Position numbers and translations under genes: made by a program
Part shown: piece by piece, positions 7,591 through 15,012 of the stretch
How the letters are laid out: each line of letters begins with the position of its first letter
Position numbering within the stretch: position 1 is the stretch's first letter
DNA from: JAGXLC01 sp964472385
GTDB lineage: Bacteria; Bacteroidota; Bacteroidia; Bacteroidales; UBA12077
Length of the DNA stretch: 21,040 nt
Direction of reading: 5' to 3'
Assembly (NCBI GenBank): GCA_964472385.1
Contig: CAYYLT010000019.1
Span: 1-21,040, forward strand
The notes under the pieces: generated by a model
Seen by the model: only the letters and a program-made list of their open reading frames with translations
Told to the model about the DNA's origin: nothing
Databases searched by the model: none

Positions 7591-9411
7591 TTACAAGATG
7601 TATTTATCCCATCTGATATTTGCATGGATGTTTTTGTATCGTTCCGACAGAAGGTTAATATCCTGAATAATTTGCAGCACAAGCATTCGCTCGTGGTCAT
7701 TGTGTTGGTCATAATAAAATACATGTTCTAATAATCCGTAATCTTCGGAATCCCATAAGGTAATACAGCCAATATGATGTATGATCTGCCATTTATTGCC
7801 GATTCTTTTGAATTCCAGGTTCAGATTCCTGATTGTTTGTAACCTTTCTATGGGGATCCATACTTGCCAGAGAATCAAGTTTTTCCCCGTTTTTACATAG
7901 CTATGTAATAATTTTGCATCTGCCAGCCAAACCAGGTTAGTCAGATCCGCATTTTCAGAGAATTTTTTGTAAAATGCCTGGTGCTTTTCAGGAAGCTTTG
8001 AAATGGCAGGGTGAGAAAACATGGGTTTGAGAATAGCCTTTACGATGGACTGTAGCCCAGGATCAGTTAAAATCCGTTCGGGCTGAGTCTCCGGCATCAT
8101 TTTTTGCAGGTGAATTTGCACTTCTCCGTTTTGCAATCCAGGCAGGGATAAAACAAGCGGCCTGAAAAATTCCTGGGGGATCAAAGGGAAGCCCATGCGC
8201 TGAATGGCATGCTCATCATTTAGGTTACCGGTAACAAGCAGCATATATTGAATGTGTAATTCCCGGTTTAAATAGTCTTCTATTCGGCTTATCAGATCTT
8301 TGTTTGGTGCAAAAAAAGATATAATATACTCCAGTTCCATGACCAATGTCGATTGGCCAATATTCTTTTGCCGTATAAGTTGAAGGAAATCCAATACCTG
8401 ATCAAAGGAAACAGCAGGTATCAAGAATCCTCTTTCCTGAAAATGAGAAGGACAAAGGTCGTATGAAAAGTGGGTATATACAACAGGATTAAAATCCGTG
8501 TAAGCCGGATCATTTGTTTTACCATGGGTTTTATCCGTAAGCCTTTTGCAAATGACACCTTCAGGGGTAATAAACTGGCAGGCTTTTATTTTGGGATGCA
8601 TGATGTCGTATGGACAGGTGTTCAAATCATTCTTGCCTGTTAAAGCTTTTGGAGCGGTATGTAACATATCCATATGCGGGATGCGATAACCCATTTTTTT
8701 AGCTGCTTTTTGTAACTGAAAAGCTGAAATTCCTGCTCCCGCAGTAACAAGGCCATCTTCTATATTCCATTCCAGATCTTGTATCCTGGAAATATCGATC
8801 ACCAGGCTATCATAAAGCATAAAATCTGACATGCATAAAATATGATTAAATACAGCAAAATTCAGGTTTTTGCTGTTGCAATAACTGATGAGCGAGGATA
8901 AGGTTCTCACATCTTTAGGCAAAGCCACATAGGCAGGCAAAGATTTTTGTAAACCTATAGCATGCGTGTTTGTATACGCCACCCGGATTGCAGGATCTAT
9001 ACTGCACCAATCTCTGCCTACAAGGTTTTTCAAATCAATAAAAATCCGGTCCTCAGGTATATCCTGAACCATCTGATCCGTGTTTTCCCGAACAAAATGT
9101 TTCAGCGCCCGTATAGCTTTCATGGGTTGCAATGCCGTTATAAAATAGCAAATCTGTTCGCATTTTCCACACAGATTGCAATCATCTGCAATGTGTGCTG
9201 CGGTCTTTGTAAATGGAATCCGTTCCTCGCACAACGCCCAATATAGTTGCATCCTCCCTTGAGGATAATAACTTAAATAATGTTTTTTATTGCCTGAAGC
9301 ACAAATACCCGAATTGAAAATATCCGCTTTGCATAAGCCAAAATGCCTGCAATATGCAGCGATCTGCTCTGCTGATAATTCCTGCTCCGCTGGTTTCTTT
9401 TGGTAATTCAT
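7591..9411 (-). CDS. [4Fe-4S]/FAD-linked oxidase-like protein with degenerate FAD loop
   Basis: Large protein (606 residues) related to FAD-linked (PCMH/FAD_binding_4) oxidases. An N-terminal region contains one iron-sulfur motif CNLCGKCEQIC (Cys78, 81, 84, 88) with further cysteines at 21, 27 and 37. The PCMH-type FAD domain begins near 158 (LPAYVALPKDVRTLSSLISYC) and continues with SLVIDISRIQDLEW and LVTAGAGISAFQLQKAAKKMGY (about 202-242). Between these the usual Gly-rich loop is replaced by AVFNHILCMSDFM, so canonical FAD contact there is doubtful. The C-terminal 300 residues match no family I recognise and lack the usual oxidase cap motifs. It is soluble, with no signal peptide. It lies 148 bp upstream of the cobalamin gene on the same strand but that gene has its own promoter. 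Substrate unknown. Confidence 0.7.
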   Translation of the reverse strand: MNYQKKPAEQELSAEQIAAYCRHFGLCKADIFNSGICASGNKKHYLSYYPQGRMQLYWALCEERIPFTKTAAHIADDCNLCGKCEQICYFITALQPMKAIRALKHFVRENTDQMVQDIPEDRIFIDLKNLVGRDWCSIDPAIRVAYTNTHAIGLQKSLPAYVALPKDVRTLSSLISYCNSKNLNFAVFNHILCMSDFMLYDSLVIDISRIQDLEWNIEDGLVTAGAGISAFQLQKAAKKMGYRIPHMDMLHTAPKALTGKNDLNTCPYDIMHPKIKACQFITPEGVICKRLTDKTHGKTNDPAYTDFNPVVYTHFSYDLCPSHFQERGFLIPAVSFDQVLDFLQLIRQKNIGQSTLVMELEYIISFFAPNKDLISRIEDYLNRELHIQYMLLVTGNLNDEHAIQRMGFPLIPQEFFRPLVLSLPGLQNGEVQIHLQKMMPETQPERILTDPGLQSIVKAILKPMFSHPAISKLPEKHQAFYKKFSENADLTNLVWLADAKLLHSYVKTGKNLILWQVWIPIERLQTIRNLNLEFKRIGNKWQIIHHIGCITLWDSEDYGLLEHVFYYDQHNDHERMLVLQIIQDINLLSERYKNIHANIRWDKYIL

Positions 9412-9716
9412 CCTGGTTCGCGTTTTTTCTTCATATCAGAGAATATTTTATGCTTTTTGCATCCTGATCATAAGCAATGGCTTTGATCTTTCGCAATTTA
9501 ATGAATATACCATTTGAATATCAGGAAGCGAATAATTTGAAATGAGTAAAAATACGGGGTTCCATACGTCTTGCTTACCCTTGTATCCCATACCGAAATG
9601 GTTCATCATAAAGCAAATAGCTGATCATATACAAAATACAATAAAATGGAAGCTTATATTGATTATTTTTTTAAATTGGCCGGAAAATTGATCATGATAA
9701 CAAAAGTGGTTTTATA
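9412..9716. other. Divergent intergenic region, 305 bp
   Basis: AT-rich region between the divergent oxidoreductase and L-2-hydroxyglutarate genes, expected to hold both promoters. The plus strand has TTTG (9513-9516) and, 16 bp on, TAATTTG (9533-9539), a weak promoter-like pair. A 49-codon open frame (9542-9691) follows but has no recognisable features. No exact TAnnTTTG element was found close to either start codon. Confidence 0.4.
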
Positions 9717-10838
9717 TTGGATACAGCGATAACCCTCATTGGTGCAGGCGTCGTTGGACTGGCCATTGCAGCAAGGCTTTCGAGAGAATATGATGACATT
9801 GTTGTGATTGAAAAAAACAAGGCTTTCGGACAAGAAACTTCCAGCCGAAATTCGGAAGTTGTTCATTCCGGTATCTATTATCCTGAAGGTTCGCACAAAG
9901 CAAGATTATGCATTCAAGGCCGGGAGATGCTATACCGTTATTGTGAAAGCAAGGAAATTCCTTACAGAAAATGTGGTAAACTGATTGTAGCCACCGACAA
10001 AGAAGAAGAGCAACAACTGGCTTCTATTTTGGCACGTTCAGAAAAGAATGGCGTTCAATCCGGAAAATGGATTCCGGGTGAGGCCGCAAAGGAATTGGAG
10101 CCTAATGTCGAGGCAATTGCAGCACTTCATTTTCCTGAGTCCGGTATTGTGGATTCTCATGCATTGATGAAAGAGCTGGAGAAGGAGGCCGGGTCAAACG
10201 GGGTGGAGATGGCCTATAACAACGAAGTAAGCAGCATCAGTAAAATTGAGGATGGATATGAGGTTACGGTAAAAGATAACCAGGGCCATTTTACTTTTTC
10301 TACAGGTATTGTTATTAATGCCGCAGGGCTTGGGGCTTATGATATTTCCTGCATGTTGGGTGTTGATCACCCCCACTACCGGGTTTATTTCTGGAAAGGT
10401 GAATACTGGGGTGTAGGGAATGGAAAGCATAAGATGGTCAACAGACTCATATACCCGGTACCGGAGCCCAATACCACCGGACTGGGTATTCATGCTACCA
10501 TTGATCTGAACCACGGGCTTAAGCTGGGTCCGAACACCATTTTTCTTAAGAATGGTGAACTAGACTATAGTGTCAATCCTTCAGGGAAACAGGATTTTTA
10601 TGAATCAACCAAACGGTTTATGCCCTTTCTGGAACCGGAAGATCTTCATCCCGATCAGGCCGGGATAAGACCTAAATTACAAAAACCCGGCGATCCGGTG
10701 CGCGATTTCATTATTCACCATGAAAAGGATTGTGGTTTCCCAAATTTCATCAATCTCCTCGGAATTGAATCACCAGGATTAACGGCATGTATTGCCATTG
10801 GTGACTATGTATATCATATGATCCGATCAAATGGATAA
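9717..10838 (+). CDS. lhgO: L-2-hydroxyglutarate dehydrogenase/oxidase (LhgO family)
   Basis: FAD-dependent oxidoreductase of the DAO superfamily, 373 residues, predicted to oxidise L-2-hydroxyglutarate to 2-oxoglutarate. The dinucleotide-binding motif GAGVVGLAIAARL lies at residues 9-21. It is followed by the family signature ETSSRNSEVVHSGIYYPEGSHKARLC (about 41-66). Later LhgO-type stretches are the substrate-side block RLIYPVPEPNTTGLGIHATIDLNHGLKLGP and GIRPKLQKPG. The start is taken as TTG at 9717: it places the flavin motif at the usual distance from the N terminus, and no ATG precedes it in frame before a stop. Family members feed electrons to the quinone pool or use oxygen; this protein has no membrane segment. 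Monocistronic, with a 7-bp hairpin after the stop. Confidence 0.85.
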   Translation: MDTAITLIGAGVVGLAIAARLSREYDDIVVIEKNKAFGQETSSRNSEVVHSGIYYPEGSHKARLCIQGREMLYRYCESKEIPYRKCGKLIVATDKEEEQQLASILARSEKNGVQSGKWIPGEAAKELEPNVEAIAALHFPESGIVDSHALMKELEKEAGSNGVEMAYNNEVSSISKIEDGYEVTVKDNQGHFTFSTGIVINAAGLGAYDISCMLGVDHPHYRVYFWKGEYWGVGNGKHKMVNRLIYPVPEPNTTGLGIHATIDLNHGLKLGPNTIFLKNGELDYSVNPSGKQDFYESTKRFMPFLEPEDLHPDQAGIRPKLQKPGDPVRDFIIHHEKDCGFPNFINLLGIESPGLTACIAIGDYVYHMIRSNG

Positions 10839-10858
10839 ACTTCAATATGATTAGCCTC

Positions 10859-10890
10859 TGTCCATAAAGTCATATAGTGGTTAATGGACA
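10859..10890. terminator. Possible hairpin at the end of the lhgO transcript
   Basis: TGTCCAT (10859-10865) and ATGGACA (10884-10890) form a perfect 7-bp inverted repeat with an 18-nt loop, 21 bp after the lhgO stop. No T-run follows, so termination efficiency is uncertain. It could instead be an operator for the gene downstream. Confidence 0.3.
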
Positions 10891-10901
10891 GGTGGATGAT
10901 C

Positions 10902-10909
10902 TAAATTTG
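10902..10909 (+). promoter_or_regulatory. Possible -7 element for the polyphosphate glucokinase gene
   Basis: TAAATTTG matches TAnnTTTG exactly and is identical to the -7 element of the cobalamin-protein operon. No clear TTG lies at the right distance upstream, and the leader to the ATG at 10995 would be about 80 nt, so the call is tentative. Confidence 0.35.
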
Positions 10910-10994
10910 CAATTATTCGTTAAGATTTTTTAATTTTCACCTCACAAATAAGATTAACAAGCGATCATCATATCCGATAAAAATTAAGATAAAC

Positions 10995-11744
10995 ATGGAA
11001 AACAACATTTGTTTAGGTATTGATTTTGGCGGCTCAGGCATTAAAGGAGCTTTGGTTGATACCAAAACCGGGGAGCTAAAATCTGACCGGCATCGCATTT
11101 TGACACCCTATCCTTCTACACCGGAAGCGGTTGCATCAACCATTAAAGAAATTGTTGACCATTTTAATTATCAGGGTGATATAGGAGTAGCTTTCCCGTC
11201 TCCCATTCTGCATGGCATTGTTCAGACAGCAGCTAACATTGATAAGGCCTGGATTGGAAAAGATTCGGCAGGCATTTTCTCCGATGCTACCAAATGCCGT
11301 GCAAGGGTGCTCAATGATGCAGATGCGGCCGGTTTAGCGGAGATGCGATTTGGTCATGGTAAGGATATCAAAGGTGTGGGACTGATTGTAACCGTGGGAG
11401 TAGGTTTGGGTACAGCCCTGTTCATTAATGGTATGTTGTTGCCCAATACCGAGTTAGGGCATATTTATTTAAAAAACAATAAAGAAGCTGAGCGATGGGC
11501 TTCCGATGCCACCAGGAAACGAAAAAGCCTTTCATGGAAAAAGTGGGCCAAACGTTTTGGGAAATACCTGCACCATCTGGAGGATCTTTTCTATCCCGAA
11601 TTGATCATTATCGGAGGGGGAGCAAGCAAGAAATACGATAAGTATGCCCAACATCTAAAAAAGGTCAAAAGCAATGTTCTTCCGGCGCAATTATTCAATA
11701 ATGCCGGAATCATCGGTGCGGCAGTAGAAGCAGTTGAAAACTGA
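10995..11744 (+). CDS. ppgK: Polyphosphate glucokinase (ROK family)
   Basis: Predicted polyphosphate-glucose phosphotransferase, making glucose 6-phosphate with polyphosphate (and often ATP) as donor. The 249 residues match the usual PpgK length, shorter than ATP-only ROK glucokinases. The phosphate-binding loop GIDFGGSGIKGA is at residues 8-19. The catalytic Asp108 lies in LNDADAAGLAE. GVGLGTALFINGMLLPNTELGH follows (about 136-157), as does the PpgK-type C-terminal block WAKRFGKYLHHLEDLFYPELIIIGGGASKKYDKY. The zinc-finger cysteines of ROK repressors are absent, and no helix-turn-helix precedes the domain, so it is an enzyme and not a regulator. Together with the glycogen genes at 15013-21040 it suggests storage and recovery of glucose units, although the genes are not in one operon. 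Confidence 0.9.
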   Translation: MENNICLGIDFGGSGIKGALVDTKTGELKSDRHRILTPYPSTPEAVASTIKEIVDHFNYQGDIGVAFPSPILHGIVQTAANIDKAWIGKDSAGIFSDATKCRARVLNDADAAGLAEMRFGHGKDIKGVGLIVTVGVGLGTALFINGMLLPNTELGHIYLKNNKEAERWASDATRKRKSLSWKKWAKRFGKYLHHLEDLFYPELIIIGGGASKKYDKYAQHLKKVKSNVLPAQLFNNAGIIGAAVEAVEN

Positions 11745-11806
11745 TCTGACCCGACAGATGTATCAACGCCGGCCGGGATCAAAAAGAATATTTACAGTTC
11801 TTTTAG

Positions 11807-11826
11807 CCTGTATTATTCATAAAAAA
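11807..11826 (-). repeat. MITE-like repeat end fragment (AAAAAA-side end)
   Basis: CCTGTATTATTCAT (11807-11820) followed by AAAAAA matches the end opposite to the GCGTCAAG-side end of the repeat family, as seen at 13664-13683. The rest of the element is missing: sequence of a different character (a gene remnant) begins within a few bases. This points to an element deletion or an insertion that broke a gene. Confidence 0.65.
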
Positions 11827-11827
11827 T

Positions 11828-12121
11828 GAAACAAGTATTGATAAACAAACGCCGATATTTGGCCAACAGCAAATCCGAAAGGATGCATGTAACGGTAAAG
11901 ATCAGACCATATGGGGTATTTCCGCAGAGGCACATACCCACGGCAAACAGGATGCCATAGATGTCAATGGAGCCGAGGATCATGCAAAGTATCCCGGTCG
12001 GAATATCCCATCTCCGGGCTCTCTCTTTTTCCAGTTCGATAATCCTTATTCAGGCCTTTTTTACCACTGCTTTCCATCCCGGAGCGCCGGGTTAGATCTT
12101 GCGGTAAAAGCTACGCAATAA
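11828..12121 (+). pseudogene. C-terminal remnant of an unrecognised protein gene
   Basis: A frame open for 97 codons ends at TAA 12119-12121. It has no credible start: it opens just inside a repeat end and has a TAG at 11804. About a third of its codons begin with G, a typical coding signature, and the translation has balanced composition, with segments such as QTIWGISAEAHTHGKQDAID and NIPSPGSLFFQFDNPYSGLF. I do not recognise the family. A terminator-like hairpin lies 14 bp after the stop, as expected for a true gene end. The most likely reading is the 3' end of a gene whose front was lost in the event that placed the repeat end at 11807. The opposite strand also has an open frame, but with weaker coding character. 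Confidence 0.45.
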
Positions 12122-12135
12122 TCCCTTATTTGTAG

Positions 12136-12171
12136 GCCTGGCAATGTAAGATAGTAAAATCCAGGCTTTTT
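12136..12171 (+). terminator. Terminator-like hairpin after the gene remnant
   Basis: GCCTGG (12136-12141) pairs with CCAGGC (12161-12166) over a 19-nt loop, followed at once by TTTTT. The stem is short, but the position just after the remnant's stop codon and the T-run fit an intrinsic terminator. Confidence 0.45.
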
Positions 12172-12314
12172 CTCCTTTATCCTATGCGCAATGTCAATAT
12201 AAGTAATTAATTTTAAAGAATTTAATTTTATTGTGTATAAGGAAGCCTAACGGTGCAAAAACCCCTTACAAGGAAATGTCAGTTTGGGGATGCAATGTAT
12301 TCCCATGAATATAT

Positions 12315-12322
12315 TATTTTTG
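12315..12322 (+). promoter_or_regulatory. -7 element for the glutamate/aspartate symporter gene
   Basis: TATTTTTG matches TAnnTTTG and sits 22 bp before the ATG at 12345, the same spacing and nearly the same sequence (ATTATTTTTGG) as in front of the DUF4407 gene. A clear -33 TTG at 17-23 bp upstream is not seen; TTTG at 12283-12286 is too far. Confidence 0.45.
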
Positions 12323-12344
12323 GGCATCCACCATCACAGAAATT

Positions 12345-13643
12345 ATGGCAATAAAGCATATTCCTTTATGGCTCAAGATTATCCTGGGAATGGTTGCAGG
12401 CATAATTTGGGGTTTGGCAGCTGTTTACCTGGGGCTCAAAGCATTCACGGTTGACTGGATCAAGCCATTTGGTTCCATCTTTCTGGATCTTTTGAAACTC
12501 ATTGCCGTTCCGTTGATATTTGTCTCTTTGGTTAAAGGGATTTCAAGCCTTACGGATATATCCAGGCTTTCGCGGATGGGCTTGAAAACCATTGGTTTAT
12601 ATTTGTTATCTACCTTGCTGGCCACAACATTAGGATTGGGTTTGGTTAACTTGCTTAAACCCGGTAATACTTTTCCACATGAAAAGCAAACCGAACTGCA
12701 GGAACGTTATGAAGTGGATATTCAGGAGAAGGAAATAACGGCCCGGCAGGTAAAAGAAGATTCCCCTTTACAATTTCTGGTGGATATGGTTCCCGATAAT
12801 ATTTTTAATGCAGCTTCAAACAACCGTAACATGCTGCAAATCATTTTTTTTGCAATTCTTTTCGCCATAGCCATGGTTTTAATACCCGGGGAGCGGATCA
12901 GCACCGTTAAGGATTTTTTTGATGGCATTAACGAGGTTATCTTGAAAATCATTGATTTTATCATGAAATTTGCACCATATGGAGTATTTGCCTTGTTATC
13001 CGCACTCATTGTTGAGTTTTCAGGAGATGCTGACTTGTTTTTGGCACTGGCCAATTATGCCGGTACAGTCATTTTAGCATTGTTCTTCATCATGCTGGCT
13101 GTATATCCTTTCTTCATTCGCTTACTGGCAGGGATTCGGTACCGTGATTTTTTCCGTGCAATCTTTCCTGCTCAGATGTTTGCTTTTACAACCAGCAGCA
13201 GCGCTGCAACACTGCCTGTTACCCTCCGCCAAACACAAAGCATGTTGGGCGTTTCCAAAACCGTCTCCAATTTTGTGTTGCCCATTGGTGTGACCATCAA
13301 TATGGACGGTACATCCTGCTATCAAGCCATTGCAGCAGTTTTTATCGCGCAGGTTTTCGGACTGGAGCTTACATTTGTACAGCAGATCACCATTGTGCTT
13401 ACCGCCACCCTCTCTTCTATCGGTACACCCGGTATTCCCGGGGGAAGCATTATTATGCTCGTTATTGTCCTTTCCAGTGTGGGCCTGCCTGCTGCAGGTC
13501 TCGCGCTTATTCTGGGTGTCGACCGACCCCTGGATATGCTTAGAACAGCTGTAAACATTACCGGTGATTCGACCATCTCGACCATCATTTCCAAGAGTGA
13601 AGGCGATCTGAATTACCCTGTTGAGAATAAGGCAGCCATTTAA
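12345..13643 (+). CDS. gltP: Glutamate/aspartate:cation symporter (DAACS family)
   Basis: Inner-membrane transporter of 432 residues taking up acidic amino acids with Na+ or H+. It shows the family landmarks in order: eight predicted membrane helices, the serine-rich HP1 loop TTSSSAATLP (about 281-290), NMDGT at 319-323, the HP2 tip GTPGIPGGS, and the last-helix motif GVDRPLDMLRTAVNITGDS. In that last helix Asp393, Asp397, Arg400 and Asn404 match the cation- and substrate-binding positions D390, D394, R397 and N401 of the archaeal aspartate transporter GltPh. An Asp at the second position with Arg at the third favours glutamate/aspartate over C4-dicarboxylates (DctA has Ser at the second position) or neutral amino acids. 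Monocistronic: promoter in front, strong hairpin overlapping the stop codon. Confidence 0.92.
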   Translation: MAIKHIPLWLKIILGMVAGIIWGLAAVYLGLKAFTVDWIKPFGSIFLDLLKLIAVPLIFVSLVKGISSLTDISRLSRMGLKTIGLYLLSTLLATTLGLGLVNLLKPGNTFPHEKQTELQERYEVDIQEKEITARQVKEDSPLQFLVDMVPDNIFNAASNNRNMLQIIFFAILFAIAMVLIPGERISTVKDFFDGINEVILKIIDFIMKFAPYGVFALLSALIVEFSGDADLFLALANYAGTVILALFFIMLAVYPFFIRLLAGIRYRDFFRAIFPAQMFAFTTSSSAATLPVTLRQTQSMLGVSKTVSNFVLPIGVTINMDGTSCYQAIAAVFIAQVFGLELTFVQQITIVLTATLSSIGTPGIPGGSIIMLVIVLSSVGLPAAGLALILGVDRPLDMLRTAVNITGDSTISTIISKSEGDLNYPVENKAAI

Positions 13644-13687
13644 CCTGTATTATTCATGCGTCATTTTTTATGAATAATACAGGTTAA
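13640..13687. terminator. 18-bp perfect hairpin at the gltP stop, made of two repeat ends
   Basis: Left arm 13640-13657 and right arm 13670-13687 are exact reverse complements for 18 bp, with a 12-nt loop ending in TTTTTT. The arms contain CCTGTATTATTCAT and its complement, the terminal sequences of the dispersed repeat. The left side continues GCGTCA and the right side is preceded by TTTTTT, so both true ends are present and only the interior is gone. TTAA flanks both sides. The stop codon TAA of gltP lies inside the left arm. It probably serves as a transcript end for gltP. Confidence 0.75.
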
Positions 13688-13849
13688 CCTGTGCAGTATC
13701 ATCCCCCTTTAAGACAATTATTTTGGATAGGGTTATGGTAGCTCTCTTATAACTCCCACCAAAAGCGGAAAAGCGAAATTCATAGAAATTTTTCCGAAAA
13801 AGATGTCCATAAAAAGTTTTTTTCCCCTTTATATTAATAGAAGATCGAT

Positions 13850-14092
13850 CCTGTTTTATTCAAGCGTCAAGTTTTGGGTAGATGCAGGGCGTCGAAAGCC
13901 GACGGCGTAGTCGCTTGCTTCGAGACCCTCACAACTTAACAGATGCCCACAAATTGGTGCACGCGGAATAAATGTTTGAAAATAAAAAATTATGAGCATG
14001 ATAAGTAAAGCACTAATATTCTTTCGTTTATAATCTTTTTTTTTATTTTTTATGAATAATACAAGCGACATAACGCACAAGAATAATACAGG
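13850..14092 (+). repeat. MITE-like dispersed repeat, copy C (longest, 243 bp)
   Basis: Left end CCTGTTTTATTCAAGCGTCA, then AAGTTTTGGGTAGATGC, the CGTCG-AAAGC-CGACG hairpin, CGTAGTC, CTTCGAG, CACAAC, CAGATGCCCACAAATTGGTG and GCACGCGG. An AT-rich part follows, and then the right end. There are two candidate right ends: TTTTTTATGAATAATACA (ending near 14063) and GAATAATACAGG ending at 14092; the second gives inverted ATCCTG/CAGGAT termini. A decayed double end or a nested insertion is possible. No protein is encoded. The 162 bp before it (13688-13849) show nothing recognisable. Confidence 0.75.
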
Positions 14093-14380
14093 ATAAATCC
14101 AAACCAAAAATTTTATGTATATACCCAATTGTTGAACCCAAAAATGTTGTAACCTATGAAGAAAACCTAAATATTCCTCCACCGCCAAGATAAAGTGGAT
14201 AATAGCACTTTACAGGCACTACCGTTAATGGTTTCATTACCCGTTTTATAAGTGGAAAACACTTTTTCGGCTGAACATAACGGAAGAAATAGCAACCTAT
14301 CCTCTCATTATCAAGCCTGTATGGAAATTGTGGGCTGAACGTAAAGAAATATAGTATACCTGGCTTAAAATGTTTATATT
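14093..14380. other. Intergenic region before the sigma-factor gene
   Basis: No gene seen. Two small inverted repeats occur: AAAGTG/CACTTT with an 8-nt loop near 14190-14210, and AAGTG-GAAAA-CACTT followed by T-rich sequence near 14250-14266, which is terminator-like but weak. No TAnnTTTG element was found just upstream of the sigma-factor start, so its promoter may be of another type. Confidence 0.35.
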
Positions 14381-14956
14381 ATGGAAAGTACCGTTGCTTC
14401 TGTTTATGAGGATCACACCTTGTGGGAGGAATTCAAGGGTGGTGACAAAAATGCTTTTATGAAGATATACCGGGAGAATTATTCCGTTTTGCTTAAATAT
14501 GGTCTTAAGATAAAACATCATGAAGAATTCATCAAAGATTGCATTCAGGAAACTTTTTTGGACTTATTAAACCATACGGATACATTGGGCAATACCAATA
14601 ACATCAAGTTTTATCTGCTGACATCACTGCGCAGGAAAATTTTCCGAAAACTACGGTATGATTTGTCCTTTAGAATAGACGACAATTTTTATTTTGATTC
14701 TTTGCAACAGGCTGAAAGCCCGTTCGAAGAAAGCGTCATTTGCGAGGAACAATTTCAAACGAAAAAGAATCTCCTCAAAGATTTGATTGATCATTTAACA
14801 CCGCGCCAAAGAGAGGCTTTGTTGTTAAAATTTTATACGTGTTTTGATTATACGGAGATTTCAGAAATCATGGATTTGAATGTCCAATCTGTAAGGAATC
14901 TGGTGTACAAAGCCATCAAAGTCTTAAGGGAACAGGTGAAGTACAATTTTCCTTAA
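14381..14956 (+). CDS. ECF-like sigma-70 factor, without adjacent anti-sigma gene
   Basis: RNA polymerase sigma factor of 191 residues, with region 2 (about 14-90; DKNAFMKIYRENY, then CIQETFLDLL and IKFYLLTSLRRKIFRKLR) and region 4 (about 130-185; LTPRQREALLLKFYTCFDYTEISEIMDL, then the recognition helix area VQSVRNLVYKAIKVLRE). Region 3 is absent, as in ECF sigma factors. The VRNLVYKAIK form resembles Bacteroidota ECF factors that usually pair with a FecR-type anti-sigma and a SusC-like transporter. Here neither follows: a repeat fragment and the convergent branching-enzyme gene come next. It is either an orphan regulator or one whose partner gene was lost or moved. Target genes cannot be read from the window. 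Confidence 0.88.
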   Translation: MESTVASVYEDHTLWEEFKGGDKNAFMKIYRENYSVLLKYGLKIKHHEEFIKDCIQETFLDLLNHTDTLGNTNNIKFYLLTSLRRKIFRKLRYDLSFRIDDNFYFDSLQQAESPFEESVICEEQFQTKKNLLKDLIDHLTPRQREALLLKFYTCFDYTEISEIMDLNVQSVRNLVYKAIKVLREQVKYNFP

Positions 14957-14971
14957 CGCCCTTGTGTTTGG

Positions 14972-14999
14972 CCTGTATGATTCATGCGACAAGTTTTGG
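14972..14999 (+). repeat. MITE-like repeat end fragment, copy D
   Basis: Twenty-eight bases starting CCTGTATGATTCATGCGACA match the GCGTCAAGTTTTGG-side end of the repeat with two changes. The match stops sharply at TTTTGG, after which the sequence runs into the end of the branching-enzyme gene. It fills half of the 56-bp gap between two convergent genes. Confidence 0.6.
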
Positions 15000-15012
15000 T
15001 TCGCTGAACGGC

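Noticed and set aside
9542..9691. A 49-codon plus-strand frame before lhgO with a weak promoter-like pair upstream
   Set aside because: No ribosome-binding site, no recognisable domain, and composition no different from the surrounding AT-rich intergenic DNA.
10995..11744. ROK-family transcriptional repressor
   Set aside because: No N-terminal helix-turn-helix and no zinc-binding cysteine motif; length and C-terminal block match polyphosphate glucokinase.
11813..12049. A 79-codon minus-strand frame that reads as a hydrophobic, membrane-like protein
   Set aside because: It lacks an ATG near its beginning and lies opposite the frame with better codon character; the hydrophobicity is the expected mirror image of a hydrophilic coding strand.
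12345..13643. C4-dicarboxylate transporter (DctA) as the identity of the symporter
   Set aside because: The last helix has Asp397 and Arg400 as in glutamate/aspartate carriers, where DctA has Ser at the first of these positions.
13856..14188. A 110-codon minus-strand frame with a hydrophobic stretch
   Set aside because: Most of it lies inside repeat copy C, it translates the repeat ends, and it shows no family resemblance; chance open frame.
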